From assembly GCA_019637435.1 (NCBI GenBank), contig JAHBVO010000005.1, positions 1-64,000 on the forward strand: a stretch of 64,000 nt of DNA, given 5' to 3'. Source of the stretch: Candidatus Obscuribacterales bacterium (GTDB taxonomy: Bacteria > Cyanobacteriota > Vampirovibrionia > Obscuribacterales > Obscuribacteraceae). Below, in pieces: positions 30,501-33,318 of this stretch (position 1 is the stretch's first letter; every line of letters begins with the position of its first letter). The notes beneath the pieces were generated by a model, which was not told where the DNA came from, did no database searches, and saw only the letters and a program-made list of their open reading frames with translations. The position numbers and the translations under genes are program-made.

Positions 30501-30581
30501 TGCGGTAAACAGAGCCATCACTCTGGTGAATCTCGTGAACTGAGATACAGAGTAGGTGTTGTTTTGCTGTTGCTTAGACAT
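9561..30581 (-). CDS. Giant exported beta-repeat protein with C-terminal FecR-like domain
   Basis: 7006 residues in one uninterrupted frame. Signal peptide at 1-42 (FTRVMALFTASLFLVSSNLA, cleavage near AQA). An Arg-rich stretch (about 170-240) follows a short Gln/Asn/Ser segment. Then come some 6500 residues of Gly/Asn/Thr/Ala-rich short strands of the N-I-T-a-x-G-x-V type, as in filamentous-haemagglutinin beta-helices. Distinct repeat families occupy different stretches and are listed separately. The last 170 residues differ: a FecR-like domain (about 6838-6912: LKKGNVLFVPF, VVETPHGNVTIEAKSVALVSI, GQTITLAPGNHVTV) and a helical tail. Likely a surface fibre or adhesin; no typical TPS secretion domain is recognised, so the export route is unknown. 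ATG 30581 has GGAG 8 nt upstream. Long open frames opposite it are compositional shadows. Confidence 0.9.
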   Translation of the reverse strand: MSKQQQNNTYSVSQFTRFTRVMALFTASLFLVSSNLALPAQAAALDQAVRADMTRQEWRQFRQENRAAGMPGRGLPNPVFTTQPIQVPSADTTVNIIAAPISTTNPGTVLINSGMSTSSGPNVDLGSTINANASINTSSSGSVILGSQTNGIGNVKTIGGGLSAAERASRREARADRRADRIQQREDRRATQGVATPQPVSVTRIRESREDRTARIQEHKNDKLSRFVLQENAGALIKLDNGANLDLTSATANITIGDKLIADGSFVTIEVGGEKKNIYAGSTVSAAEYVAVKQVLGGKQEIVVNGSGVATGGTVDLNNLAATRNNMKASGLTVASGVTAVGDLARDSSFRINGDLNNFGSVYAVATEKGRHSGDISAVNITNNEGALISSAAGNKLGNKADAIDLSLNADKNFSNFGTITSSGDLNVTAGGAIKNTGNATAKDNLSLNSADITNSGTVASTKGNITVDSPVGTVMNVNNAGGKLQALNGSINVRAPGNVDGLDSNITGGDLLSKTLELNAGQGMVDVNVNALTGTVNGSGVGAHVAASTDNLNIGDVCLTGDPTIKNAAGNINFTGNFTAGEALAVLASGNITATAAANITVTARAGNVGQPVVFAAGYGLTGVSTDSTTIPGATNAVNPITASSAVATGGSINLSSAASFNITTTGTALGASGGNVSLFANRQGGVGGDILLPTNSTINTSSGTTLGAANSGNVTIIGAGNIAVGSITADTNNSGNGNILIRNVNPTGSTTFATNGTISSGGFNTAGPATTGTITINNGATISGRNDITIDSASSITGAGTGAHNITSATGSVSLTGTSLTSSGGSFNIAANGGNTTLTIGAGNNITTGGGAFSASASGNVNITAASVNTTGAGAGGAVRIEADSDDSGNGNLNASGVAINTTGTAGGAGGTIDLDSGDNAGQVLQIGNLQSQGNGAGAGGNITFGALSGDAGNMTVGSMNAGTGTINIDANNANHTLALGGNIDTSSLTIDVGNGGSITSGGITITTNGYTVNTGSFNAGANTLTITTQTAGTTIGLNGGAGTLNIDGGELTDIAAGTLVIGTQATSGTITTGGSLTLPYNLTLASNGNIAGGGNFVLGGNNLIATANGSMTLGNITGGTGGAQIDLQANGGGLTVGNLANQSGIIDLDATGAVQTGTVTKTDTGAFTADGTSVNVTGAISTGSANTIINASTGNAQTVAVTTTSGQIDINSGSGSVTTGALQTASGAIDLDAATGITVASINVTGTGTVNLNGASVGITGNITGSAAGVTLTANNGNVTSGSISADGTTGAVDIDATNGLISTGAITGASLDADATNLIATGSITVTGVSGFVTLTSGTSSVATAGGITATDLVDIDAATTVTVGVVSGDITTAGAVDLTGNTGVTTRNIGGPASSITINSTSGAISTGTLTATGLIDVGGNTTTGVTTGAITTTGNVDLDASNTSAIQTGAIGAGAGNINVDSGSNNLGVLTNTGTIAVNAATTSTIAGINNAAGTPGVENVGITSGTTTNITGAINGGTGDIRLQGTTGDVNFTSANLTTGNLIIIAGNNTTGNSINTTTGNITITSTAGNTNITGAVAQAGGMMNITSGGTTNVGSYTNTTGDVIINSANTVTIGSTILTGAGSDIIIHSGANIITTGTLQADPIQMTAVGFISLGGSLIADNGISLVAGQDIFNTAAMSINANGATNGGNVTLVSGADFSVAGTNVTINGASSSGGSILFTSAPGFGNITATGGTGNGGNVTLVGYSNGFGGGQILLPTTSGIITTAGTAVADSGDVSVVSGAISGLGVQIGSITMNTATNGSPNTSTLQIQAGNPNTGLTVGLNAGYVGNFATGILSAADIRTGNITNRANIVDIRGAGNVGLGTVNVSGRGTEDGGAIIIEAQGSDVFDIGIAGGSNFAIGLLADGGTTSGDGGIIRVTNLGSTGIRTQGGLNISTTDGDGGEISLNGDQGNVSLGTGLYSVNGGGANGDGGAINLSGAGVVVTGGGAAQLRLNGAGTGNGGQLNIDGTGTPGLTLGNGAGQVSVQVNGTTNGLVDIEVGGPLTVSTTGGFTADQVSLTTTNAGSDITVNATVTGDAAIVVSASGNLIGSGTLVSPLMALASTGGNIGTNSASRLNINATDLIATAASGSVFLNDTAGGVNLIAPIGPFGPSGAANTFDLQANGAISNAVGGTVTATDVAIRSTGSTVTLNDVVTGSNSATIRGNGAITTAGAGQVNGGTVNLTSDTASVGTSSASRFQVDATNLVVNATAGSAFVRDANTVNIGPGASVVGATYDLTAVGDIQSSGSVTAQDVLLNAGASFFLNSTIVGNNSIALRSANSITNTNLGGATLTTPTLALRSVNGNIGSSSLSRLNIDANNLTAVAANGSVWIADANDVNLVSASGSNGDFDVVAGGNLSTDAASTIQSFGGSVLLRATTGSINTAGAITANTAGQSVTLRAGQSLLNGQVGGTFTTPTLNLISDNGNIGASTASRFNIGLGVANVTANAAAGSVFLTTASTVNLGAGTSSALNTFDVLTTGAADLTTSGAISAATVNLTAANNLTTNAAVTATGNATLTAGNSIATNAAVSGNNVSYVATTGGVTLGGATTGTTSISITSNNSIVNGSITGGLTAPQITLVTNNSVGVNAGTRLDLNATNLTVQAAVSAFINDTAGGVNLSGTNTAGTAFNLQANGDITNSGTITTGTGNIAFTATGAGSDIIVGNLISSGNNLNFQATGTGGTIAVNANVTAAAQITMSADSNLTTGVGASVVNNGLIVLNSNNGNIGTSAASRFLIDANNVQATAPNGSVWIEDTDAVNVANGASVAGQTFDLVANGNLNVNGGASVTGNNVVLRAAGAGSVLGLSGNVTGTTSATLRADGNIVNASGVANVTTPQLNLISDNGSIGIGPANRLNINATNLTANAATDVFINDTAGGVNIGAASSAATGAFNVIATGGALTTTGTISGNNVALTGDTGVTIGAAINAANNATLTSNANNVVINGVVTAGNNVNATAANAVNVNAALNGTNVNLVANGAAVNVNAAVTGSNSITVDSVNSITNGTLGGNLNAPTITLISDNSIGGAGNRLNITANNLSLTAGNNAFVDATGSVNLLASSAVNTLDVAAANNLTTSGAVTADNVVLRATAGSLTLGALVNGTTSVSLRSFNSLTNLNAPAAFVTTGAGGTVNLTSDNGDIGVGPTSRFVIDADNLTANAANGSVYILDTDSVNLGAGSSSAANNFDVVAAQDITNSGTVSANNVSLRATAGTLTLGALVTGVTSVSLRSGGSITDGAVVNVVSDQINLTSDNGDIGTLANPLNIDALNLTANAFAGNVFVNDANTVTIGAGSSSALNTFSVTAGLNLFTTGTILGQDVALTATNGSLFIGAQITGGTSISLTQSLTMTNANISAPLVSPQINLTSTAGSIGTGTFNRLTLDAASISFNAAGSVFFQDPNTVNVSGATAGGTIDILANNDLSTSGLVTGNAIVLTSTVGDVNLGGATVSTTTVNVNAGDDINVNSPVFGTVLAFNATGDINFNANVVGTTSLTAVAGDNIDFNSAGGAPVVNFTATNGNVTVDANLIATTSLTINAGNQIDWNAGGGSQVVTFNTTNGDVNINALLAGTTSVTVNAGDDINTTANTVSPVVAFTAVDDINLNGNINASTSATLVAGGTITQGGGNIITGGGALSLTFTEGPVTLNTNVFSLTTNAAGQTLTINENNAINLLSQNLDTLTVNAGLVGGGPINVQVALNLTELTLNNNNGNINLNASTTTTGDTSLSATGTINQNAGVVTADQLNLLWGTGNVTLATEVNSLSANGGTNSLTINEATSIDIVNLLVGAATINASGNISTSASFPNVISALTGNLALNANGDIILGSDVSAFATAFLNAGGTITQNAGIVSANTLDLTWVTGAVELDTAANNLNANAAGQDLTINNAGGINILNINLNALTVNAGLTTTGDIVVVNPLTVPGPLVLNNADGDIVLNAGITSLSAELTASGTLTQTAGVIETGSLILTWGTGNVTLNTSVDFLVATSAGNNLTINQTGDIVLGAIVLDTLSVTAASDIETSVDFTVANLNLTATGGSINLNSNVNVTNIANLIADNTITQGATNLFGGEGTLNLTWQTGDVSLNTQVGTLTATGAVGSTLNILENTGINLGSIVNLDELNVTAGINATGDLNVTVALVVPTLNLTTDGNIGINAGITSTTSASITATGDITQTAGSLVTPNLTIGGIIATGGTVSITDTNNGGNDQSITVVGLSNSTILTTETGVVTLQGSTGSSIDIDASASSQFVFGGNSFVANTLSVTASNVLNENTQTATTIDISSASGDLTVSGGAGGTWVAFAGGTNFTAIENLNLDGIQDITGNATFTSGVGFAINVLATADVEATGSITLNTCNLNLAGILIGNPIYFNCPLGAGTIANSNGDVLLTSDLIFTGLDLAIIASGSIIENGITVIDLSNAGGDGGSLTLLAGFDFTPATLGQVGPDSVLYTITGNSGTGGSIQLGTTNITTASTGILGDGGNVFAAASGGSVELNNVDTSAALGAGGNVTVTGETGITVNGNISSVAVGSGNVSLAVGTSVVNGQVLIGNGEMFGSGSIDFGTATAGNILVSGNLNAGDASATLRGALNAVDTITVNGTLTADTLNVNAGDGNTTVVSSNVLNLNSTSTGTVELQSNTGDLAIGAVSGANQNLIVNNDGTIDVNSAMSIGSLNLTQNNIGAEGISINAPVTTVTDITLTNEGTNAITVGGALNAGGNITIAQNGLGGADVLINASLTTTGGNIDIDSADVISTLAGTSINSAGTLDLFAVGSILIGGAGAVSSGSDMSIVSLAGDVVFGTNTVTSGGTTDISGGNVTTGGDVISTGVMNITATTGEVVLNDALSGLSDINVLAATNVVFNPGINAIGTLGNVSVEATTGSISLNGVDTQIDGGNVILTAGTDISATGAQSLSVNALNNLTINAPIDLTGGLVLTGESVTANGNISADAGISIGVKSNPFTTNGDITSLGDIYITTNVLENTNAITGANVYIQSFAGSGVTVDGSAGPGGLITATGVIEVTGTGGDATFLGEQTFDAPDTAFTSATNFAVVIGLGADVTVTGTLDLNTCNLVLLGSLTAPIINFNCPLGAGTIANSIGNVDLTGVGALNFSGLDLAILAQGNVLAGTNTSINLSSSTGDGGDLLVVAGFDFTPATGGQVNFSPTLFTITGTSTSGGNIDFTGLTINTGSTFAGGNGGSVTLVANGGLTNAGTITTEAITTTGDNNGGAVTIIGEGDIHLNGTVNTTGTNGTGGDVTLAVAQAFLAPGPSTQVGNGELLQGGFAVGAASLGELLAGTINAGNGNVAITSSSGGFDTTSIADLTANSVSFTVGDGSAIVDTSAISNLNVTSYGSGSGYVELTDNHASITLTSNAGSNDVSVSITNNANIAVGAGAHTYGLLDLNGSLVTVNGDIDASSNVTANGAAGVAVNGSIISDATVSLAATIMGNVVISGPVTGASVNLATNSSFGNIFIDGVVTANAIGGAITITTNGGGVSQTANVDADILNLNLTNGGTVNLSNALNSVDALNVNAAGAASVTFVDSVALTLTATSNAAQDLNVSTTGTLDLASAIVANDVVLSGATLDVDNTVNATNATLTATAGDLTITSSVTATGNATLTSDAGDVIVNAAVSGDVTDISTGIGSGGLIFLSADVTGTTSVDLVSDGGLTQVAGTIFGGDLGVAFNTGAATLTTDVASLDSIVNGTSLTVNEANAITLGANLGTDLTVNTTNGSIDTTVPLSFANLNLNAGGVGSDLNLGADVTGSTTIVLTANDAIVPAIGTVINGGALTLNFGNLGPTVLGTNVASLTTNNAGGDLTIINTGDIVLNGQDVASLSVTTVNGDITTAAALTGLNTLTLTAGGSNDINLNGGAVSATTLNLTAAGGNVTQNATSSITATTLNLDVDATADLDAVANAIGTLNASGAGDVFLDNGATALNVGSVGPAQSLYLTAYTGGVTIGANLTTTGDIVLNTNQLTNTGFAVNANLVTVTSDATSGLIVNGGSGVNVAQYGATNGVFFNATLDNLVLNGNTTFTSIAELSALNGTDMIVISTGANVIGQQQLTVNTCNLILQGILVCNPLVWNNPCGNGTIANSTGDVNLLGDIIYNGQDLAILASGSINAAGATVINLTNSSGNGGNLTLMAGYDFTPATPGQVTNGNVEYTISGYSTSGGNINLGGLDVITNGSAGSNGGNVIAVANGGSGAAGNITIGDITSNGDNGGNLQVIAEGAIDLGAVNLNGTIAGGNATISTATPSNGAGITVFNGIVTGTFTAGANLGGSVTFDSIDTNNGGDVTLVANLNTGTAGTVTGDVVTLTSSSDIGVDAANRFTVNANTVTGTAVGDAFIRNTNTAASTLGAITVATGGTIDAYFTGDLATGAKTAGVIELRTDGAFNVTGVLNGSTSIGLTSGTDLTNTQVAAANLVTPLLTLRTSNNADIGSTGTAFQVGAGTGEIRIDTATNGGDSAYVTSLATGGVNLGASTATNDLFFSANGPLTVIGNVTNVDGNINITGGSGTLRINNGVTVQANSPGSNGNVFIGNAINGGSKQGTFITFGDGAQIIGNAAVKPGGNVTIQMGELTSRVRNLTNPPRNVTYNAINGGVIQGGKSAKPFYAGRNGDPANTITADNATVFISNTLKNKNIILEGNVLIQADPPSVAGEAATTNAYLPNGGSFETVANKANDGLTTNTASSTEATFANTMLNTMFNSNAGVMANTAIGTDLNATATAAGVGNGAGSTVTAADTTLVGGVATTGEDNSYMVGGYGPTAQADASICSDVELGVSGNEVAKTAHSNRVVLKKGNVLFVPFQDTVVETPHGNVTIEAKSVALVSISNDKLAVYDIEDSHKGSVSVNAHGQTITLAPGNHVTVAHATSGEFAQVNAIEAIPHRNVATKTIKAGVKAHTSEFSVASAISSIKPLQLVMCSKHPQAKQVANKMMKTTAILLHMGGKGEFQHYFKPAMTAMAK
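11950..12290 (-). repeat. Giant protein, block B copy 3 (Cys-containing module)
   Basis: Encodes a module with NTCNL, then GTIANSTGDVNL, GQDLAILASGS, AGYDFTPATPGQV and ISGYSTSGGNI. The same ordered motifs recur near 14945-15270 and 17096-17420. These modules contain most of the few cysteines in the protein. Confidence 0.7.
14945..15270 (-). repeat. Giant protein, block B copy 2
   Basis: Encodes NTCNLVLLGS, FNCPLGAGTIANSIG, SGLDLAILAQGN, VAGFDFTPATGGQV and ITGTSTSGGNI. It is closest to copy 1, with which it shares FNCPLGAGTIANS exactly. Confidence 0.7.
17096..17420 (-). repeat. Giant protein, block B copy 1
   Basis: Encodes NTCNLNLAGI, FNCPLGAGTIANSNG, TGLDLAIIASGS, LAGFDFTPATLGQV and ITGNSGTGGSI. 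It is the first of three such modules in protein order, about 2.1 and 5.1 kb before the next two. Confidence 0.7.
18050..19560 (-). repeat. Giant protein, tandem family C (about 325-nt period)
   Basis: Successive units contain L-x-W-x-TG-x-V-x-L-x-T, then a run ending in LTINE or LTINN, then an LDxLxVxA strand. The tryptophan codons fall near 18220, 18540, 18865 and 19197, a step of 320-332 nt (about 108 residues). Confidence 0.65.
19640..20090 (-). repeat. Giant protein, tandem family D (120-nt period)
   Basis: Units of 40 residues with the pattern TTSLTINAGNQIDWN / TTSVTVNAGDDINT followed by VVxFxxTNGDVNxN. Corresponding positions fall at about 19720, 19840 and 19960. Confidence 0.65.
20250..24300 (-). 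repeat. Giant protein, tandem family A (340-520-nt units)
   Basis: About eleven units share LxSDNGxIG, R[LF]NI[DN]AxNL, a GSVxIxD strand and a FDV/TTSGxVT ending. The RLNIDA-type element is encoded near 20295, 20640, 20980, 21335, 21855, 22215, 22645, 23110, 23500, 23840 and 24200. The usual step is 340-360 nt, with a few longer units. Confidence 0.65.
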
Positions 30582-30624
30582 GTTTTTCTCCGACATGGAA
30601 AATACGTGCATAGTGACGAAGCCC

Positions 30625-30641
30625 AGAAGGCGACGCCTTCT
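30625..30641 (-). promoter_or_regulatory. Hairpin in the leader of the giant gene
   Basis: AGAAGGCG and CGCCTTCT are perfect inverted repeats around one base, 44 bp before the start codon. As RNA this would be a short GC-rich stem close to the ribosome-binding region. Confidence 0.45.
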
Positions 30642-30669
30642 AAGCCGTAGTTGCGATCTCAAGTAACTT

Positions 30670-30692
30670 AAAACCCGCTCCAGGAGGGTTTT
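30670..30692 (-). promoter_or_regulatory. Second leader hairpin of the giant gene
   Basis: AAAACCC and GGGTTTT flank a nine-base loop. On the minus strand this stem ends in TTTT, so it can be read as an attenuator-like stem in the 5' leader of the 21-kb gene. Confidence 0.4.
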
Positions 30693-31306
30693 GCGAGTTC
30701 TATCGGTTCAGCCGCGCCCCGAACTGGCTGTCGACTGAAGTGATTAGGAATCTAACATGGGTGTTAGGGAGAAAGATATCGGTCAGTTAGTTAACTTTCT
30801 CTGGCCCTTCACTTTCGGACTACCCCTTTTTAATTGGCAGAATAAAACCCTGTTAGGAAATGGACAAACGTGCGCAACTTTTTTCGCATTCTCAAAATGC
30901 ATGTAACAGATTGTAATGGTTGGGAACAAGGATGTTAGAAATACGTAGAAGGTCAAGAAGAAACTCTCATCCTTATATGCATGAACAATCACTAAATCTC
31001 AAAAACGTCACTACGTAAAAACCGCATTCATAAGGGTTTCCAAAGGTTCGTCCTTTTTGATTACAGTAATGTAATTCGGGACATCTGATCGCGTTTTTTT
31101 TCTCAACGCAAATCCATTTAGAACATCGTGCGCCACCACCGATGGTGGCAGTGCGATACTAGAATTCAGAAACCGATTCAACTCCATTTTGATGTTCAAC
31201 GGCCAATGTTTTGCTTTCTTCATTGCTACTTGCACTTTCACCGTATGTCACAAAGAGCTGATGCAATCGTTTTACTCTACTAGCAACTGCATTGGAGGGA
31301 ATAGAG
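30693..31306. other. Intergenic region between the giant gene and the next gene
   Basis: AT-richer than its surroundings. It has a small inverted repeat (CTAACA..TGTTAG near 30751). The open frames on the minus strand (69 and 76 codons) lack convincing start signals. The second, 31011-31223 from its ATG, encodes a basic, unfamiliar sequence and could be a small gene at low probability. It probably holds the giant gene's promoter. Confidence 0.4.
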
Positions 31307-31732
31307 ATGTTAGAAGGGATATTTGGTGATTCCTGTAGTGATGTTCGTTCTGGAAGTGGTGATCCCGGTGCTACTCTGCGCCTAATGGAAGATGCGAATC
31401 GAAATATCGCGCGCCATACCGATGCGACTCCGAATCAGACGAAGTCCGATGATTTTATTGATTACAGCGAATCGATGGGCCGTGCTGCAGTTCGTGCGTA
31501 CGACAGTCAGAACCTGTACTCGGCGGCAATGGTTCTTCAGGGGTCAGAGTCAGGGCGAATGCAGACCGACGCGACTGGAAAACCCAGAGGATACGATGGA
31601 TTGGAGGATTCTCTGCGACTAGCTCGGCAGAATGGCGCAGACGGCCCGCGAATTGAAGCGTTAGAGCAATGCGCGACGATGTTAGGTAAATCGATTTTTG
31701 GTAAGGATTACAAGCTTCCCCACAGGCGTTAG
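31307..31732 (+). CDS. Small hypothetical protein
   Basis: 141 residues, acidic in its first half, no signal peptide and no membrane segment. I do not recognise a family. Predicted mostly helical: RLMEDANRNIARH, YSESMGRAAVRAYDSQNLYSAAMVLQ, GLEDSLRLARQNG, IEALEQCATMLGKSIFG. The middle resembles a single tetratricopeptide-like helix pair but is too short to call. ATG 31307 has GGAGGG 8 nt upstream, a strong signal. It stands alone between two long non-coding stretches. Confidence 0.7.
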   Translation: MLEGIFGDSCSDVRSGSGDPGATLRLMEDANRNIARHTDATPNQTKSDDFIDYSESMGRAAVRAYDSQNLYSAAMVLQGSESGRMQTDATGKPRGYDGLEDSLRLARQNGADGPRIEALEQCATMLGKSIFGKDYKLPHRR

Positions 31733-32394
31733 TCCTGCGAGCGGATTTTCGTACCTATATATAGGTAATTGGTATTTGCGCAAACAAGCAAATAGATTTT
31801 TTGCATTCCTCTAGTCGTTCGCAGAGAGTTATGACCCGGTGGTCCTGGCAGTAAACTTTTGTGATGCAGCAGTCTCGAATAGTTACCGCGCAAAAAAGGG
31901 GGATCGCAAATTAGGCTGAGCTCCTCCTGCAGCGTGTTTAAAACTAATGACAAGTCGCCCAAAATATTCCTTCAGAGACATGGAATGGTGCCACTATATT
32001 TAATACCAGTGTCGTAGTGACTTTTGGGCGAGCTCATGACGACCTTTTCGCTGTATCTTTTCTGACCTTATGGCGGGGAGCGTTTACGGCTGGCTGTTCT
32101 AGCGAATCACCCGGCGATTGAGGTTGCGGTAGAGAGCGAACTTGGTTTCACTTAAAAACGGCACGCGAAAAAATAATCCGAATGTAGCGCGAAATGGTCG
32201 GCAGATTTATCGGCGGAAGGGTTTCCGCGTTGTTGATGATGAGCATCATGTTTTGCTTATCTAGGGACGTCTTAGACCCAAGATGTTAGGAGTTTAAAAA
32301 AGGACGTTGGGAAGAACGCGAGAACGCTGATATATAATCTGTACTCTCTCTATATCCTATTTATATTTTCGACGGTGGAGGATTTCAGATCACT
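31733..32394. other. 660-bp intergenic region upstream of the OmpH-like gene
   Basis: No convincing gene. Near its start is an AT-rich palindrome, ACCTATATATAGGT (31753-31766), just past the preceding stop. The last 60 bp hold the promoter of the next gene. The rest shows nothing I can name; its length leaves room for a small RNA. Confidence 0.4.
32307..32338 (+). promoter_or_regulatory. Probable promoter of the OmpH-like gene
   Basis: A perfect TATAAT lies at 32333-32338, 57 bp before the start codon. TTGGGA at 32307-32312 is a possible -35 box, though the 20-bp spacer is longer than usual. Confidence 0.45.
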
Positions 32395-32958
32395 ATGCGC
32401 AATTCCATTTTAGGTAGTTCACTCCTGGCGGCCCTTCTCGCAGTTTCTCTGACCGGTGCAGCAAATGCTCAAGGCAAATCAGCTACATCGACGACCGTAA
32501 AAATCGGTTATTTCAATCTCGCGATGGTCAAAGCCACCACACCCGCTGGTGATTCTGAAGGTCTGAAAGCTCAAGCTGAAAGAAACCTCCGCGCTGATAT
32601 CGAAACCGGTCAAAAGGCAATCGAGAAAGCGAAAGCCGACAAGAAGACCGAAGAAGAAATCAAAACAATGGTCAAGCAAGTTCAAACCGAACTCGCTGCT
32701 AAGCAACAAGCTCTTGCACAACTCGTTCAAGCAGCTACCCTGCAAGATACTCAACGTCTCGTAGGCGCAGTCAACAACGTAGCAAAGAAGAAAGGTCTCG
32801 ACCTGATCGTTGATGCTAATGCTGTTTATGCCGGTGGTAAGGAAGTGCTCGACAAGGGCATCGACGTAACCTCCGATGTAGTCGAAGCTATGGGCGGCAA
32901 AGCAACTGAAAAGGCTGCTGACAAAACGGCTGAAGCTGCAGGCAAAAAGACCGAGTAG
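32395..32958 (+). CDS. OmpH/Skp-family periplasmic protein
   Basis: 187 residues. Signal peptide MRNSILGSSLLAALLAVSLT, cleaved near ANA-QG. The mature part starts with the family strand KIGYFNLAMVKA. It continues as a long charged coiled coil (KAQAERNLRADIETGQKAIE through KQVQTELAAKQQALAQL) and returns to the core with KKGLDLIVDANAVYAGG and DVTSDVVEAM. This is the Skp/OmpH layout, a trimeric chaperone that holds outer-membrane proteins in the periplasm. A Lys/Ala-rich tail follows. GGAGG lies 13 nt before the ATG. It is not in the usual bamA-lpxD setting but stands alone with its own promoter and terminator. Confidence 0.88.
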   Translation: MRNSILGSSLLAALLAVSLTGAANAQGKSATSTTVKIGYFNLAMVKATTPAGDSEGLKAQAERNLRADIETGQKAIEKAKADKKTEEEIKTMVKQVQTELAAKQQALAQLVQAATLQDTQRLVGAVNNVAKKKGLDLIVDANAVYAGGKEVLDKGIDVTSDVVEAMGGKATEKAADKTAEAAGKKTE

Positions 32959-33007
32959 TTCTTTCATTTGTGCGTGAAAGACACGCATGAGTGAATCCAA
33001 AAATTCG

Positions 33008-33039
33008 AAAGCAACGGGTATTGCGCCTGTTGCTTTTTT
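33008..33039 (+). terminator. Rho-independent terminator of the OmpH-like gene
   Basis: AAAGCAACGGG and CCTGTTGCTTT form an 11-bp stem with one mismatch, followed directly by a run of T. It lies 50 bp after the stop codon. Confidence 0.85.
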
Positions 33040-33290
33040 GTTTGTTGGCTTGTTTCAGTCGGTCTGGTTTTAGATCCATTGTCCAAAGTCGTTGTCCTGA
33101 GCTATATGCATTGCATATCCTCTGAATATCTATAGTATCTCTGCCGAATATGCGCGTCTGATTGGCTTGGTCAGCTTCTGATGGCGTAAGCTTGGCTCAT
33201 AGTATATACAAAAGATATACAATCGATATCTACCAGGATCCAAAAGTATAGTGAACAGGACTGGCAATAACGGTTGAGTTTGGACTTGCT

Positions 33291-33318
33291 GATCGTAAAC
33301 CGATATCGGTATACGATC
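33291..33318. repeat. Palindromic repeat, copy 1
   Basis: A 28-bp near-perfect palindrome, core ACCGATATCGGT with outer arms GATCGT/ACGATC. It directly abuts the stop codon of the first kinase gene. A copy in the same orientation lies on the other side of the kinase operon. Confidence 0.85.

Noticed and set aside
9552..30543. Dozens of long plus-strand open frames opposite the giant gene, up to 336 codons
   Set aside because: They mirror the repetitive GNT-rich coding sequence, giving low-complexity Val/Pro/Ser or Asp/Gly/Cys strings with no start signals or families. The biased composition of the coding strand removes stops on the other.
31729..31962. 77-codon minus-strand frame after the small orphan gene
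   Set aside because: Cysteine- and leucine-rich random-looking sequence, no start signal, and it contains the AT palindrome next to the preceding stop.
33224..33231. Possible extra palindrome copy (CGATATCT) 77 bp from the copy at 33291
   Set aside because: Only seven bases of the core match, no arms pair and the distance does not fit the 32-35 bp step.
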